Shown here: positions 18,600 to 28,951 of the stretch, in pieces
Numbering within the stretch: position 1 is the first letter of the stretch
Layout of the letters: each line of letters opens with the position of its first letter
NCBI RefSeq assembly: GCF_024704725.1
Contig: NZ_JALIQS010000001.1
Span: 124,001-188,000, forward strand
Direction of reading: 5' to 3'
Source of the DNA: Shinella sp. CPCC 101442
GTDB lineage: Bacteria > Pseudomonadota > Alphaproteobacteria > Rhizobiales > Rhizobiaceae
DNA length: 64,000 nt
Notes under the pieces: generated by a model
Told to the model about the DNA's origin: nothing
What the model saw: only the letters and a program-made list of their open reading frames with translations
Databases searched by the model: none
Translations under genes and position numbers: made by a program

Positions 18600-19811
18600 T
18601 TAGCGAAGCCGGGCGAGCGCATCGGCGATGCGGTCGATGGCGAGCGTGAGATTGTCGCGGGAGGTGGCGAAGGACAGGCGGATATAGGGCTCGACCCCGA
18701 AGGCGGCACCCGGCACGGTCGCGACCTTGCCCTCCGTCAGAAGATAGGAGGCGAGCGCCGTGTCGTTGGCGATGAGGGTGCCGTCCGGCGCGGCCTTGCC
18801 GATATAGGGCGCGCATTTCGGGAAGAGATAGAAAGCCCCTTCCGGCGCGCGCACCTCCAGACCCGGAATGGCGGCAAAACCCTTGGCGACGCGCTCGCCG
18901 CGCGCCTTGTATTCCTTGACCGATGTCGTCACGAAGTCCTGAGGCCCATCGAGCGCCGCTGCGGCCGCGACCTGCGTGATCGACGACGGGCAGGTCGTGC
19001 TCTGCGACTGCATCTTGTTCAGCACCCTGGTGAGGTTCTTGGGCCCGGCCGCATAGCCGAGCCGCCAGCCGGTCATCGCATAGGCCTTGGACACGCCATT
19101 GATCAGCAGCGTTCTGTCGCGCAGATCCGGGCAGGCATTGGCAAAGGACGTGAAAGGCACGTCGGCGCAGACGATATGCTCGTAGATCTCGTCCGACATG
19201 ATGGCGACGCGCGGATGGCGGGCGAGAACCTCGCCCAGCGCTTTCAGTTCGCCGGCAGTGTAGATCGCGCCGGTCGGATTGGACGGCGAATTGAACAGGA
19301 ACCAGCGGGTCTTCGGCGTGATCGCCGCCTCCAGCCGCTCCGGCGTGATCTTGAAGGCATCCTCGACACCGCAAGGCACGATAACAGGCATGCCGCCGTG
19401 CAAGATCACGATATCGGTGTAGGACACCCAGTAGGGTGCCGGCACCACCACTTCGTCGCCCGGCTCCAGCGTGCCGAGAAAGGCGTTGAACAGGATCTGC
19501 TTGGCGCCGTTGCCGATCGAGATTTCATCCGCGGCGTAGTCGAGGCCGTTCTCGCGCTTGAACTTCCGGACGATCGCCTCGCGCAGTTCGGGAAGGCCGT
19601 CCGGTGCCGTGTAGCGGGTGATGCCGCGCTTCATCGCATCGACGGCCGCCTCGACGATATGGGCGGGCGTGTCGAAATCCGGCTCACCGAGCGACAGGTC
19701 AATGACGTGCTCGCCCTTGGCCCGCATGGCCTTGGCGGCCATGGACACGGCCATGGAGGGGGACGACTTGATGGTGGATGCCCGCGCGCTTTCAAACACG
19801 ATCATGTTCAT
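18600..19811 (-). CDS. Pyridoxal phosphate aminotransferase, aspartate aminotransferase family
   Basis: A 403-aa fold-type I class I/II aminotransferase. The PLP-binding Lys is K242 in NGVSKAYAMTGWRLGYAAGP. Other conserved parts are SLGEPDFDTP, YTAPDGLPELREAI, NSPSNPTGAIY and the C-terminal substrate-carboxylate Arg in YIRLSFATS. It exchanges an amino group between an amino acid and a 2-oxo acid. The ATG at 19811 overlaps the hyuB stop (ATGA). Its presence with hydantoinase, FAD oxidoreductase and TPP genes points to handling of an amino or 2-oxo acid released by ring opening. Confidence 0.92.
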   Translation of the reverse strand: MNMIVFESARASTIKSSPSMAVSMAAKAMRAKGEHVIDLSLGEPDFDTPAHIVEAAVDAMKRGITRYTAPDGLPELREAIVRKFKRENGLDYAADEISIGNGAKQILFNAFLGTLEPGDEVVVPAPYWVSYTDIVILHGGMPVIVPCGVEDAFKITPERLEAAITPKTRWFLFNSPSNPTGAIYTAGELKALGEVLARHPRVAIMSDEIYEHIVCADVPFTSFANACPDLRDRTLLINGVSKAYAMTGWRLGYAAGPKNLTRVLNKMQSQSTTCPSSITQVAAAAALDGPQDFVTTSVKEYKARGERVAKGFAAIPGLEVRAPEGAFYLFPKCAPYIGKAAPDGTLIANDTALASYLLTEGKVATVPGAAFGVEPYIRLSFATSRDNLTLAIDRIADALARLR

Positions 19812-21466
19812 GGCTTTCCTCCCGACCTGCCATAAAGCACGGCCTGTTCCTCGGTGATATATCCGTGCTTCACGTCGTGGACGACGGCATCCGCGGGCCG
19901 CTCCTTCGGCTCGCCATAGCCGCCGCCGCCGGGCAGGGAGAGCACGAGACGCCGCCCCTCCGGCACGAATTGCAGCCCCTTGCCCTTCAGCGCCGTTCCG
20001 TCATCGAGCGCCACCCCGCCGGGTGCACCATCGAGGCCGCCGTCGCGGCCGCGGGCCGGATGGTCGAGCCGGTCGAACATCGCGGAGAAGCGGAACGAAA
20101 AACCCTCTGCCGCCTCGATCTCGATCATCTGGCCAAGACCGCCCCGCTGGGCGCCGGCCCCGCCGGAACCTTCGCGCAGTTCCTTGCGCCAGACGATAAC
20201 CGGGCCGACATTCTCCGTCGCCTCGATCGGCATCGTGTGAACGCCGCTCGGAAAAGCAGTGGCATTGAGGCCATCCAGCGAAGCGCGCGCGCCGGAACCG
20301 CCGGAGTTGAACATCAGGATTTCCGCGCCCTTGCCGCCGATCTGGTCGGAGATGGGGCGTACGCTCATGTGCAGGTTCCAGAGCGCGCTCGCACCTTCCG
20401 CCGGCACCTGGCCGGGCAGCGCCTGATGCAGCGCGCCGAGCACGAGATCCGGCACGAAATGGCCGAGCACGTGGCGCACGGCGACCGGCGCCGGCCGCTT
20501 GGCATTGAGGATGCAGCCCTCCGGGGCCGAGATGTCGAACGGCGCGAGCGAGGCGGCATTGTTGGGGATGTCGGGCGCCACGACGCATTTGATACCGTAG
20601 CAGGCATAGGCCTTGGCATAGACCAGCGGCACATTGATGCCGAACTTGCTCATGCCCGACGTGCCGTCGAAATCGACCAGCACGCCGTCGGGGCCGATGG
20701 TGAGTTTTGCGGCGAGATGCACCGGCTCGTCGTAGCCATCGAGATCGAGGCTGTAGGACCAGCTGCCGTGCGGCAGGTTCCTCAAGCGCTCCAGCGTCGC
20801 CTCGCGGCTGTGCTTGAGGATGAAGCCGCCGATCATCGAGAGATCTTCGAGGTTGAACTCCGTCAGCATGTCGATGAGGCGGCGATGGCCGGTCTCGTTG
20901 CAGGCGGCAAGCGCATGGAAGTCGCCGACCACCTTGTCGTTCTCGCGCACATTGTTGCGCACGATGTGGATGAGCGTGCGGTTCAGTTCACCACGCTCGA
21001 AGAACTTCATGATCGGGATGAAAAGGCCTTCTTCGTACACTTCACGTGCATCCGGCCCGAAGCCGCGCCCGCCGACATCCACGACATGAGCGGTGGAGGC
21101 GAAGTATCCGACCAACTTGCCGTGATGGAAGGATGGCGTGACGACGGTAATGTCGTGCAGGTGGCCGGTGCCCTTCCACGGGTCGTTGGTGATGTAGACA
21201 TCTCCTTCGAAGATGTTTTCCGGGCCGATGTCGCGAATGATGTGCGCGACGGATTCGGCCATGGCGTTGACATGGCCGGGCGTGCCGGTCACGGCCTGCG
21301 CCAGCATGCGGCCTTCGAGGTCGAAGACGCCGGCCGAGAGGTCACCCGCCTCGCGCACGGAGGTGGAGAAGGCGGTGCGGATCAGCGTCTGCGCTTGCTC
21401 TTCCACGACGGAGATCAGGCGGTTCCACATGACTTGCATATGGATATCGATCATCGACTGGTTCAT
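19808..21466 (-). CDS. hyuB: Hydantoinase/oxoprolinase subunit B
   Basis: The 552-aa B subunit of an ATP-dependent amidohydrolase of the N-methylhydantoinase/5-oxoprolinase family. The N-terminus (IDIHMQVMWNRLISVVEEQAQTL) and AFSTSVREAGDLSAGVFD, GTPGHVNAM and NDPWKGTGHLHDI are family hallmarks. The C-terminus ends in the Gly-rich RRLVLSLPGGGGYGEPKER. Together with HyuA it would couple ATP hydrolysis to opening of a cyclic imide or amide such as a hydantoin or oxoproline, or it could act as a carboxylase, since the superfamily includes acetone and acetophenone carboxylases. The gene lies 11 bp after hyuA. Confidence 0.92.
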   Translation of the reverse strand: MNQSMIDIHMQVMWNRLISVVEEQAQTLIRTAFSTSVREAGDLSAGVFDLEGRMLAQAVTGTPGHVNAMAESVAHIIRDIGPENIFEGDVYITNDPWKGTGHLHDITVVTPSFHHGKLVGYFASTAHVVDVGGRGFGPDAREVYEEGLFIPIMKFFERGELNRTLIHIVRNNVRENDKVVGDFHALAACNETGHRRLIDMLTEFNLEDLSMIGGFILKHSREATLERLRNLPHGSWSYSLDLDGYDEPVHLAAKLTIGPDGVLVDFDGTSGMSKFGINVPLVYAKAYACYGIKCVVAPDIPNNAASLAPFDISAPEGCILNAKRPAPVAVRHVLGHFVPDLVLGALHQALPGQVPAEGASALWNLHMSVRPISDQIGGKGAEILMFNSGGSGARASLDGLNATAFPSGVHTMPIEATENVGPVIVWRKELREGSGGAGAQRGGLGQMIEIEAAEGFSFRFSAMFDRLDHPARGRDGGLDGAPGGVALDDGTALKGKGLQFVPEGRRLVLSLPGGGGYGEPKERPADAVVHDVKHGYITEEQAVLYGRSGGKP

Positions 21467-21477
21467 GATTCTATCCC

Positions 21478-23562
21478 TTACAGCCGGGTAACGAGCAGGC
21501 AGCCATCGTTCTGGACGATGGCCTTGAAGGACGCGGTGAGCATGGTGGAGGTCTCGCGCTCCACGACGATGGCGGGGCCCTTCACGACATCGCCGGGCTT
21601 CAGGTTGTCGCGTTCATGGATGCCAGCATCGAGGAAGGTGCCTTGCGCGGCTTCGAAGAGACGCCGGGTCCTGGCCGGCACAACGACGGCGCCTTCATCG
21701 ACGGTGGCGACGCGGGCGACCGGCGGCAGCGGCGAGCTTGCCCTCACCGACCAGCTGACGATCTCGATATCGAGGCCCTCGATGGCGCGACCGAAGAAGC
21801 GCGCATATTCGCTCTCGAACAGGGCCGCGATCTTTTCGGCGCTGACGGCATCGAATTTTTCCGTTTCGAGCGGCACCGGGATATCCCAGCCCTGCCCGGC
21901 ATAGCGCATGAAGAGCGTGCGCTCGACGACGGGCGCACCGCTGTCGAGCCCGCCTTCGACGAAGCCGAGCGCTTCGGCCTGCATGGCCGCGACCAGCCTG
22001 TTCGCCGCGGCAAAATCGAAATGCGAGAGGTTGAAGACAGCGCTGCGCACGGATTCGTAGCCGAACGGCGCGCGCAGAAAACCGATAGCGGAGCCGACGC
22101 CGGCGCCTGACGGCACGAGGAAGGTGGAAATGCCCATCTTCTCGCAGAGGCGGGCGGCATGCAGCGGGCCGGCGCCGCCGAAGGTGATCATGGTGAAATC
22201 GGCGATGTTCTTACCGTTCTCGACCGTGTGGACGCGGCCGGCATTGGCCATGTTCTCGTCCACCATCTCGCAGGTGCCGTAGGCGGCCGCGTCTGGATCA
22301 AGACCGATGACGGAACCGATATCGTCGACCATGGCCTGGCGGCTGGCCGCCACGGAAAGCGGGATTGCGCCACCGGCAAAATTGTCGGGATCGAGTTTGC
22401 CGAGGATAAGGTCGGCGTCGGTCACCGTCGGATTCTTGCCGCCGCGCTGGTAGCAGGCCGGCCCCGGCTCGGAGGCCGCGGAATGCGGGCCGACGCGGAT
22501 CTGGCGCATGCCATCGACGGAGGCAATCGAGCCGCCGCCCGCGCCGATCTCCACCATTTCCACCACCGGGATGGAAATCGGCATGCCGGACCCCTTGCGG
22601 AAGCGATAGGTGCGCGCGACTTCGAAGGTCTTTGCCGTCTTCGGCACCTGGTTCTCGATCAGGCAGATCTTTGCCGTCGTGCCGCCCATGTCGAAGGACA
22701 GCACCGTATCCAAACCATGGCGGCGGGCGATGTCGGCCGCGAAGATCGCACCGCCGGCAGGCCCGGACTCGACCAGCCGAACCGGGAACTCCGAAGCGCT
22801 CTCGACCGAGACGATGCCGCCGCCGGAATGGATCATGAAGACCGGGCAGCCGACACCGATCTCCTTCAGCGAAACGACGAGACGGTCGAGATAGGATTTG
22901 ATCGCCGGCTTCACATAGGCATTGGCGCAGACCGTGTTGAACCGCTCGAATTCGCGCATCTGCGGCGACACTTCCGAGGAAATCGAGACGGAGACATGCG
23001 GCAGGCGCTTCAGGATCGCCTCGCGCACCGCGCCTTCATGCGCCCCATTGGCATAGGCATGGATGAAGCCGATGGCGACGCTCTCGTAGCCGCCGGCTGC
23101 AATCGCGTCGACGACGGCGGAAACCGAGGCGTCATCGAGCGCCAGCAGCACCTGACCGGCCGCATTCATACGCTCGCGCACCACGAAACGGTCGGCGCGG
23201 GCAATCAATGCCGGCGGCAGGACGATGTTGAGATCATACTGCTCGAAACGGTTTTCCGTGCGCATTTCCAGCACATCGCGAAAACCTTCGGTCGTAACGA
23301 AAGCCGTCCTGGCGCCGCGCCGCTCGATCAAGGCGTTGGTGGCGAGCGTCGTGCCGTGGATCAGAAGGTCGATCTCGGAAAGGGCGACGCCAGCCGTCAC
23401 TGCGACGGCGGCGACACCCTTGAGGATCGCCCGCTCCGGCGCGGTGTAGTCGGTCAGCACCTTGGTCGAATGGATAACACCATCGAGATCAAGGGCGATA
23501 TCCGTAAAGGTGCCGCCGATATCGACCCCCACCCGGCAGTTGCGCGACACGTTGCTTGGCAT
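21478..23562 (-). CDS. hyuA: Hydantoinase/oxoprolinase subunit A
   Basis: The 694-aa ATP-binding subunit of the hydantoinase pair. The actin-like phosphate loop is RVGVDIGGTFTDIALD at residues 9-24. A second set of family motifs is LLIHGTTLATNALIERRG, FDMGGTTAKICLIE and ITFGGAGPLHAARLCEKMG. It phosphorylates the substrate amide for hydrolysis by HyuB. The ATG at 23562 follows TTGGGGAA and fits the family start; the frame open to 23658 is not used. First gene of the six-gene minus-strand operon; its promoter lies about 130 bp upstream in the operator region shared with the liv genes. Confidence 0.93.
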   Translation of the reverse strand: MPSNVSRNCRVGVDIGGTFTDIALDLDGVIHSTKVLTDYTAPERAILKGVAAVAVTAGVALSEIDLLIHGTTLATNALIERRGARTAFVTTEGFRDVLEMRTENRFEQYDLNIVLPPALIARADRFVVRERMNAAGQVLLALDDASVSAVVDAIAAGGYESVAIGFIHAYANGAHEGAVREAILKRLPHVSVSISSEVSPQMREFERFNTVCANAYVKPAIKSYLDRLVVSLKEIGVGCPVFMIHSGGGIVSVESASEFPVRLVESGPAGGAIFAADIARRHGLDTVLSFDMGGTTAKICLIENQVPKTAKTFEVARTYRFRKGSGMPISIPVVEMVEIGAGGGSIASVDGMRQIRVGPHSAASEPGPACYQRGGKNPTVTDADLILGKLDPDNFAGGAIPLSVAASRQAMVDDIGSVIGLDPDAAAYGTCEMVDENMANAGRVHTVENGKNIADFTMITFGGAGPLHAARLCEKMGISTFLVPSGAGVGSAIGFLRAPFGYESVRSAVFNLSHFDFAAANRLVAAMQAEALGFVEGGLDSGAPVVERTLFMRYAGQGWDIPVPLETEKFDAVSAEKIAALFESEYARFFGRAIEGLDIEIVSWSVRASSPLPPVARVATVDEGAVVVPARTRRLFEAAQGTFLDAGIHERDNLKPGDVVKGPAIVVERETSTMLTASFKAIVQNDGCLLVTRL

Positions 23563-23675
23563 TTCGTTCCCCAAATAGACGCACCCTCGGCGCTCAATCC
23601 TAGTCCGACGCAAACGCCGGGCGAAGCTCTGACGCACCAGTTTCCACGGCTGGCGCATCGATGCAAGATTTCCGC

Positions 23676-23716
23676 TTGACGGATTTTGGATATATCACTT
23701 ATCATACATGTGTCAA
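23676..23716. promoter_or_regulatory. Face-to-face promoters with operator-like site C
   Basis: For the liv operon, TTGACG (23676-23681) and TATCAT (23700-23705) are separated by 18 bp. For the hyu operon on the minus strand, TTGACA (23711-23716 complement) and TATATC (23689-23694 complement) are separated by 16 bp. The operator-like TATCACTTATCATAC (23693-23707) lies inside both, so one bound protein could block both promoters. The 324-bp gap between hyuA and livK holds nothing else but this site and a leader hairpin. Confidence 0.55.
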
Positions 23717-23770
23717 CTGAAATCGAGGCCTGTTTACGACGGGACAAGCGTCGCGAACAGGACGGGATGC

Positions 23771-23810
23771 CGGCCGTCTTCCCATCCGCAAACAAGCAGA
23801 AGACGGGCCG
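23771..23810 (+). promoter_or_regulatory. Hairpin in the livK leader
   Basis: CGGCCGTCTTC at 23771-23781 pairs with GAAGACGGGCCG at 23799-23810 (one bulged base), leaving a 17-nt loop. It lies in the roughly 170-nt untranslated leader before livK. No terminator T-run follows. It could stabilise the message or be a post-transcriptional control element. Confidence 0.4.
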
Positions 23811-23886
23811 CAAGAAGAAGATCGAACGCCGGAAAACGCGCGTCACCTTCAGGAAGATCAACGGCTTAACCAGAGGGAAGCCTTTC

Positions 23887-25002
23887 ATGTCCTATGTTTC
23901 GAAATTCCTCACCGCCACTGCCATCGCGTCCGCGCTGCTGCTGGCGCCGGCCTTCTCCGCCGATACGGTCAAGATCGGCGTCGCCGGCCCCTACACGGGC
24001 GCAAACGCCACTTTCGGCGAGCAGGTCTTCAACGGTGTGTCGGCCTATGTGAACGGCGTGAACGCCGCGGGCGGCATCAACGGCAAGCAGATCGAACTGG
24101 TAAAGGGCGACGACGCCTGCGAGCCGAAGCAAGCCGTGGCCGTCGCCAACCGCTTCGTCGACCAGGACAAGGTGCAGGCCGTGATCGGCCACTTCTGCTC
24201 CTCGAGCACCATCCCGGCTTCTGAAATCTACAACGACGCCGGCATTCTCGAAATGACGCCGTCCTCGACCAATCCTGCCGTCACCGACCGTGGCTTCGAC
24301 AACCTCTTCCGCGGCTGCGGCCGCGACGACCAGCAGGCCGTCGTTGCCGCCGGCTTCATCCTCGACACGCTGAAGCGGGACAAGATCGCCCTCATCCACG
24401 ACAAGGACACCTATGGCCAGGGCCTGGTGGACGCCGTGAAGAAGACGATCGAGGCGCGCGGCATCCAGCCCGTCCTCTACGAAGGCCTGACGCGCGGCGA
24501 ACGCGACTTCAACGCGCTCGTCACCAAGATCAAGAGCACCGGCGCCAACGCGGTCTACTTCGGCGGCCTCATCCCCGAAGGCGGCCCGCTGGTACGCCAG
24601 CTGAAGGAACAGGGCGTCGATGTCGTCTTCGTCACGGGTGACGCCTTCGCGCAGGCAGAAGTCGTCGCCGCGGCCGGCGGCGCCGCCAACCTGAAGGACG
24701 TCTATTATTCGGCAACGCCCGATCCGCTGGCCGACCCGTCGACCAAGGATGTTCAGGACGCGCTGACGAAGGCGGGCGTCACCCCGGCCAACTACGTGCT
24801 CTACGGCTACGCCAATGCGCAGGCCGTCGTCGCGGCGCTGAAGGCCGGCGAAGACCTCGATGCCCAAGCCGCATGGCTGCGCGGCAACACGGTCGATTCG
24901 GCCATCGGCAAAATCACCTGGGACGAGAAAGGCGACATCAAGGACTTCAAGTTCGTCTTCTACAACTTCGATGACAAGGGAACCCCCGCCCTCGTGAACT
25001 GA
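23887..25002 (+). CDS. livK: Branched-chain amino acid-type ABC substrate-binding protein
   Basis: A periplasmic binding protein, 371 aa. Residues 1-26 are a Sec signal peptide, with cleavage likely after AFSA. The mature start [20 protein letters not shown] and the disulfide-forming Cys pair in [19 protein letters not shown] and [19 protein letters not shown] are diagnostic of LivJ/LivK-like proteins. GGAAG lies just before the ATG. It is the first gene of the liv operon and shares an operator with the hyu operon, so the ligand may be the cyclic amide or amino acid degraded by that operon rather than leucine. A hairpin follows the gene. Confidence 0.92.
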   Translation: MSYVSKFLTATAIASALLLAPAFSADTVKIGVAGPYTGANATFGEQVFNGVSAYVNGVNAAGGINGKQIELVKGDDACEPKQAVAVANRFVDQDKVQAVIGHFCSSSTIPASEIYNDAGILEMTPSSTNPAVTDRGFDNLFRGCGRDDQQAVVAAGFILDTLKRDKIALIHDKDTYGQGLVDAVKKTIEARGIQPVLYEGLTRGERDFNALVTKIKSTGANAVYFGGLIPEGGPLVRQLKEQGVDVVFVTGDAFAQAEVVAAAGGAANLKDVYYSATPDPLADPSTKDVQDALTKAGVTPANYVLYGYANAQAVVAALKAGEDLDAQAAWLRGNTVDSAIGKITWDEKGDIKDFKFVFYNFDDKGTPALVN

Positions 25003-25018
25003 GGCAGGTCTGCTCGAA

Positions 25019-25044
25019 CCAGCCGGACCTTTGCGTCCGACTGG
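25019..25044 (+). other. Hairpin between livK and livH
   Basis: CCAGCCGGAC (25019-25028) pairs with GTCCGACTGG (25035-25044) at 9 of 10 positions around a 6-nt loop. There is no T-run, so it is not a canonical terminator. It probably protects the 3' end of the livK message, raising binding protein over permease. Confidence 0.5.
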
Positions 25045-25082
25045 CTTCACCATGCCCGCAAAATATAAGAGAGGGGAGCGCC

Positions 25083-26000
25083 ATGGACGTCTATATCCTG
25101 GTCCAGCAACTGTTCAACGGCATCACGCTCGGCACGATCTATGGCCTCATCGCCGTCGGCTACACCATGGTCTATGGTGTCATACGCATGATCAACTTCG
25201 CCCATGGCGACGTCTACATGGTCTCGGCCTATATCGCCGCCATCACCTTGGCCGTTCTCACCTTCTTCGGCATCCAGTCCGTACCGTTCGCGCTGATTTC
25301 CGTGCTGGTGATCACCTGCGCCATCACTGCCGTCTATGGCTGGGCCATCGAGCGCGTCGCCTACCGGCCGCTGCGCGGCTCCACCAAGCTTGCTCCCCTC
25401 ATCTCTGCCATCGGCATTTCGCTGATGCTGCAGAGCTATGTGCAGATCGCCCAGGGTGCACGCGATCAGGGCGTGCCGACGCTGATCAGCGGCGCCTTCC
25501 GCTTCGGCGACGGCGTGCATTTCGCACAGATCACCTATATGCAGACGGTCATCCTCTTCGCCTCGCTGATCGCCATGGGCATCCTCACCTATGTGATCAA
25601 CTACACGCGCATCGGCCGCGAATGCCGGGCGACGCAGCAGAACATCCGCATGTCCGCCGTGCTCGGCGTCAACACGGACCGCATCATCTCGACCGTCTTC
25701 GTCATCGGCGCCGCGACGGCAGCCGTCGGCGGTGTGCTCGTCACCTTCAATTACGGCTCGTTCAACTTCTTCATCGGCTTCGTCATGGGCATCAAGGCCT
25801 TCACGGCGGCGGTGCTCGGCGGCATCGGCTCGCTGCCCGGCGCCGTGCTCGGCGGGATTCTGCTGGGTCTGACCGAAGCGCTGTTCGCCGGCTATGTCAG
25901 TACGGACTACAAGGACGTCTTCGCCTTCGCGCTGCTCATCACCCTCCTGTTCTTCCGCCCCTATGGTCTGCTCGGCCGGCCGGAAATCCAGAAAGTGTGA
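25083..26000 (+). CDS. livH: LivH-type ABC permease
   Basis: A 305-aa inner-membrane permease of the LivH type with about eight helices. The N-terminus ([22 protein letters not shown]) followed by [17 protein letters not shown] is the family hallmark, and [21 protein letters not shown] is the cytoplasmic coupling loop for the ATPases. AGAGGGGAG precedes the ATG. It pairs with LivM to form the translocation path for the ligand bound by LivK, 80 bp downstream of that gene. Confidence 0.94.
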   Translation: MDVYILVQQLFNGITLGTIYGLIAVGYTMVYGVIRMINFAHGDVYMVSAYIAAITLAVLTFFGIQSVPFALISVLVITCAITAVYGWAIERVAYRPLRGSTKLAPLISAIGISLMLQSYVQIAQGARDQGVPTLISGAFRFGDGVHFAQITYMQTVILFASLIAMGILTYVINYTRIGRECRATQQNIRMSAVLGVNTDRIISTVFVIGAATAAVGGVLVTFNYGSFNFFIGFVMGIKAFTAAVLGGIGSLPGAVLGGILLGLTEALFAGYVSTDYKDVFAFALLITLLFFRPYGLLGRPEIQKV

Positions 26001-26011
26001 GGAGAACGACC

Positions 26012-27319
26012 ATGGAAACGAACCGCCTCCCGGCGCTGCTCAAGCAGGCTCTCCTCACCTTCACCGTTTCGCTGATCCTCTTTGGTCCGATTTCCGGCCT
26101 CGTGCTGGAGGGCTTTTCATTCCGCAACGAACTGACGCGCGCCGTAGTGCTCGCCGCCTTCGTAACCCTCGGCCGCGTCGCACTTTCGCTGATCGGCATG
26201 ACGGCCTTCGGGCGGAAACTCGCCGGCGGGGCCGCACCGAGTGGCGGCGGCGTGACGGTCATGACGGGTGAGGAAAAATCGTCCACCGCCCTTCTCGCCC
26301 TCCTCTTCCTCGCCGGCATCGCGCTGCCCTTCTTCGCCGACAAGTATTTTCTCGGCATCGCTATCCTCGCGCTCATCTATTGCCTGCTCGGCCTCGGCCT
26401 CAACATCGTCGTCGGCCTTGCCGGCCTGCTCGATCTCGGCTTCGTCGCCTTCTATGCCGTGGGCGCCTATCTGCTGGCGCTCGGTTATCAGTATCTCGGA
26501 CTTGGTTTCTGGAGCGCACTTGTCATCGCGCCGTTCTTGGCGGGCCTCTTCGGCATGATCCTCGCCTTCCCGGTCCTGAAGATGCACGGCGACTACCTCG
26601 CCATCGTCACGCTCGGCTTCGGCGAAATCATCCGTCTCGTCCTCAACAACTGGCTGGAATTCACCGGCGGCCCGAACGGTGCTCCGGTTCCCGCGCCCAC
26701 CCTGTTCGGGCTCGAATTCACCCGCACGGCCAAGCAGGGCGGCGTGCCTCTGCACGACTATTTTGGCATCGCCTACAGCGCCGACTACAAATTCTGGTTC
26801 ATCTACCTCGTGCTTTTCCTCGTCGTCTGCCTCGTCATCTACGCCGTGGAGCGCCTGCGCGTCATGCCGCTCGGCCGCATGTGGGAAGCACTGCGCGAGG
26901 ACGAGATCGCCTGCCGCTCGCTCGGCGTGAACCACGTCTTCACGAAACTCACGGCCTTCATGCTCGGCGCATCGACGGGCGGACTTGCCGGCGTGTTCTT
27001 CGCCGTGCACCAGGGTTTCGTGAATCCCACCTCCTTCACCTTCTTCGAATCTGCGCTCATCCTCGCCATCGTCGTGCTCGGCGGCCTCGGCTCGACCGTC
27101 GGCGTCATCGCCGCAGCCCTTGTGCTCACCATCCTGCCGGAACTGCTGCGCGACTTCGCCGAATATCGTGTGCTGATCTTCGGCGTGCTGATGGTGGTCA
27201 TGATGATCTGGAAACCGCGCGGCCTCGTGCGCATCAAGCGCCCGGCCTTCTTCCCGAGCACCACGGCCGAGAAAACCGGCAGCCTTCCATTTGCGGCCAA
27301 AGCGGAGGCAACCCGATGA
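26012..27319 (+). CDS. livM: LivM-type ABC permease
   Basis: A 435-aa LivM permease. The N-terminal about 90 residues add helices not essential to the core, as in other long proteobacterial LivM proteins. The core begins near [22 protein letters not shown] and includes [20 protein letters not shown] and the coupling loop [18 protein letters not shown]. The ATG at 26012 has GGAGAACG upstream, 11 bp after the livH stop. Its stop overlaps the livG start (ATGA), so the two products are made in step. Confidence 0.94.
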   Translation: METNRLPALLKQALLTFTVSLILFGPISGLVLEGFSFRNELTRAVVLAAFVTLGRVALSLIGMTAFGRKLAGGAAPSGGGVTVMTGEEKSSTALLALLFLAGIALPFFADKYFLGIAILALIYCLLGLGLNIVVGLAGLLDLGFVAFYAVGAYLLALGYQYLGLGFWSALVIAPFLAGLFGMILAFPVLKMHGDYLAIVTLGFGEIIRLVLNNWLEFTGGPNGAPVPAPTLFGLEFTRTAKQGGVPLHDYFGIAYSADYKFWFIYLVLFLVVCLVIYAVERLRVMPLGRMWEALREDEIACRSLGVNHVFTKLTAFMLGASTGGLAGVFFAVHQGFVNPTSFTFFESALILAIVVLGGLGSTVGVIAAALVLTILPELLRDFAEYRVLIFGVLMVVMMIWKPRGLVRIKRPAFFPSTTAEKTGSLPFAAKAEATR

Positions 27320-28130
27320 CGACACCCCTCCTCGACGTGCGCAACGTTACCATGCGCTTCGGTGGCATCGTCGCAAACCGCGCCGTCAGCTTCTCCGTCG
27401 AGCGCGGCGCGGTGACCGCGCTGATCGGCCCGAACGGAGCCGGCAAGACGACCATGTTCAACTGCATCACCGGTTTCTACCGCGCCAGCGAAGGCCAGAT
27501 CCTGCTTAACGGCCGCGACGGACCGCAGGACATCGGCGCGCTGATGACGAGGCCCATCACAGGTGGCTCGCATCTCGTCACCCGCGCCGGCATCGCCCGC
27601 ACCTTCCAGAACATTCGCCTGTTCAAGGAAATGTCGGTCGTGGAAAACCTGCTGGTCGCCCAGCATCGCGTCACCGCCAACAACATCGTCAGCGGCGTCC
27701 TGCGGACGCCGGCCTTCCGCCGGGCGGAGCGCGAGGCCGTCGACAGGGCGTATCATTGGCTGCGGCAGATGAACCTGGCAGAGGACGCCAACCGGCTCGC
27801 CGGCGAGTTGCCCTACGGCCGCCAGCGACGCCTCGAAATCGCACGCGCCATGTGCACGGACCCGAAACTTATATGCCTCGACGAACCGGCCGCCGGCCTC
27901 AACCCGTCCGAGACGCGCGAGCTATCCGAAGTCATCCAGCGGCTGTGTCACGAACACGGCCAGACGGTCCTCGTCATCGAGCACGACATGGGCCTCGTCA
28001 TGCGCATATCGCAGCACGTCGTCGTGCTCGACCATGGCGAGGTGATTTCCGACGGAACGCCCGAGCATGTGGCAAACGACCCGGCTGTCGTCGCCGCCTA
28101 TCTCGGGGTCAGCGAAGAAGAGGTCAACGC

Positions 28131-28134
<4 letters not shown>
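27316..28134 (+). CDS. livG: LivG-type ABC ATP-binding protein
   Basis: A 272-aa ABC ATPase. Walker A is [13 protein letters not shown] near residue 40, the signature region is reduced to [17 protein letters not shown], typical of LivG, and Walker B is [15 protein letters not shown], with His in [10 protein letters not shown]. It powers the LivHM channel. The gene overlaps livM and livF by 4 nt each. Confidence 0.95.
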
Positions 28135-28844
<710 letters not shown>

Positions 28845-28951
28845 AGAAGCGATTTCCGTGCTTTCCGGTCAGTTGACGGCCCGATGCAATTGCGTTTGCG
28901 CAAAACGTTCTTGTAATAAAGCTTTGCGGCATGGACCGCTGCGGAGAGAGC

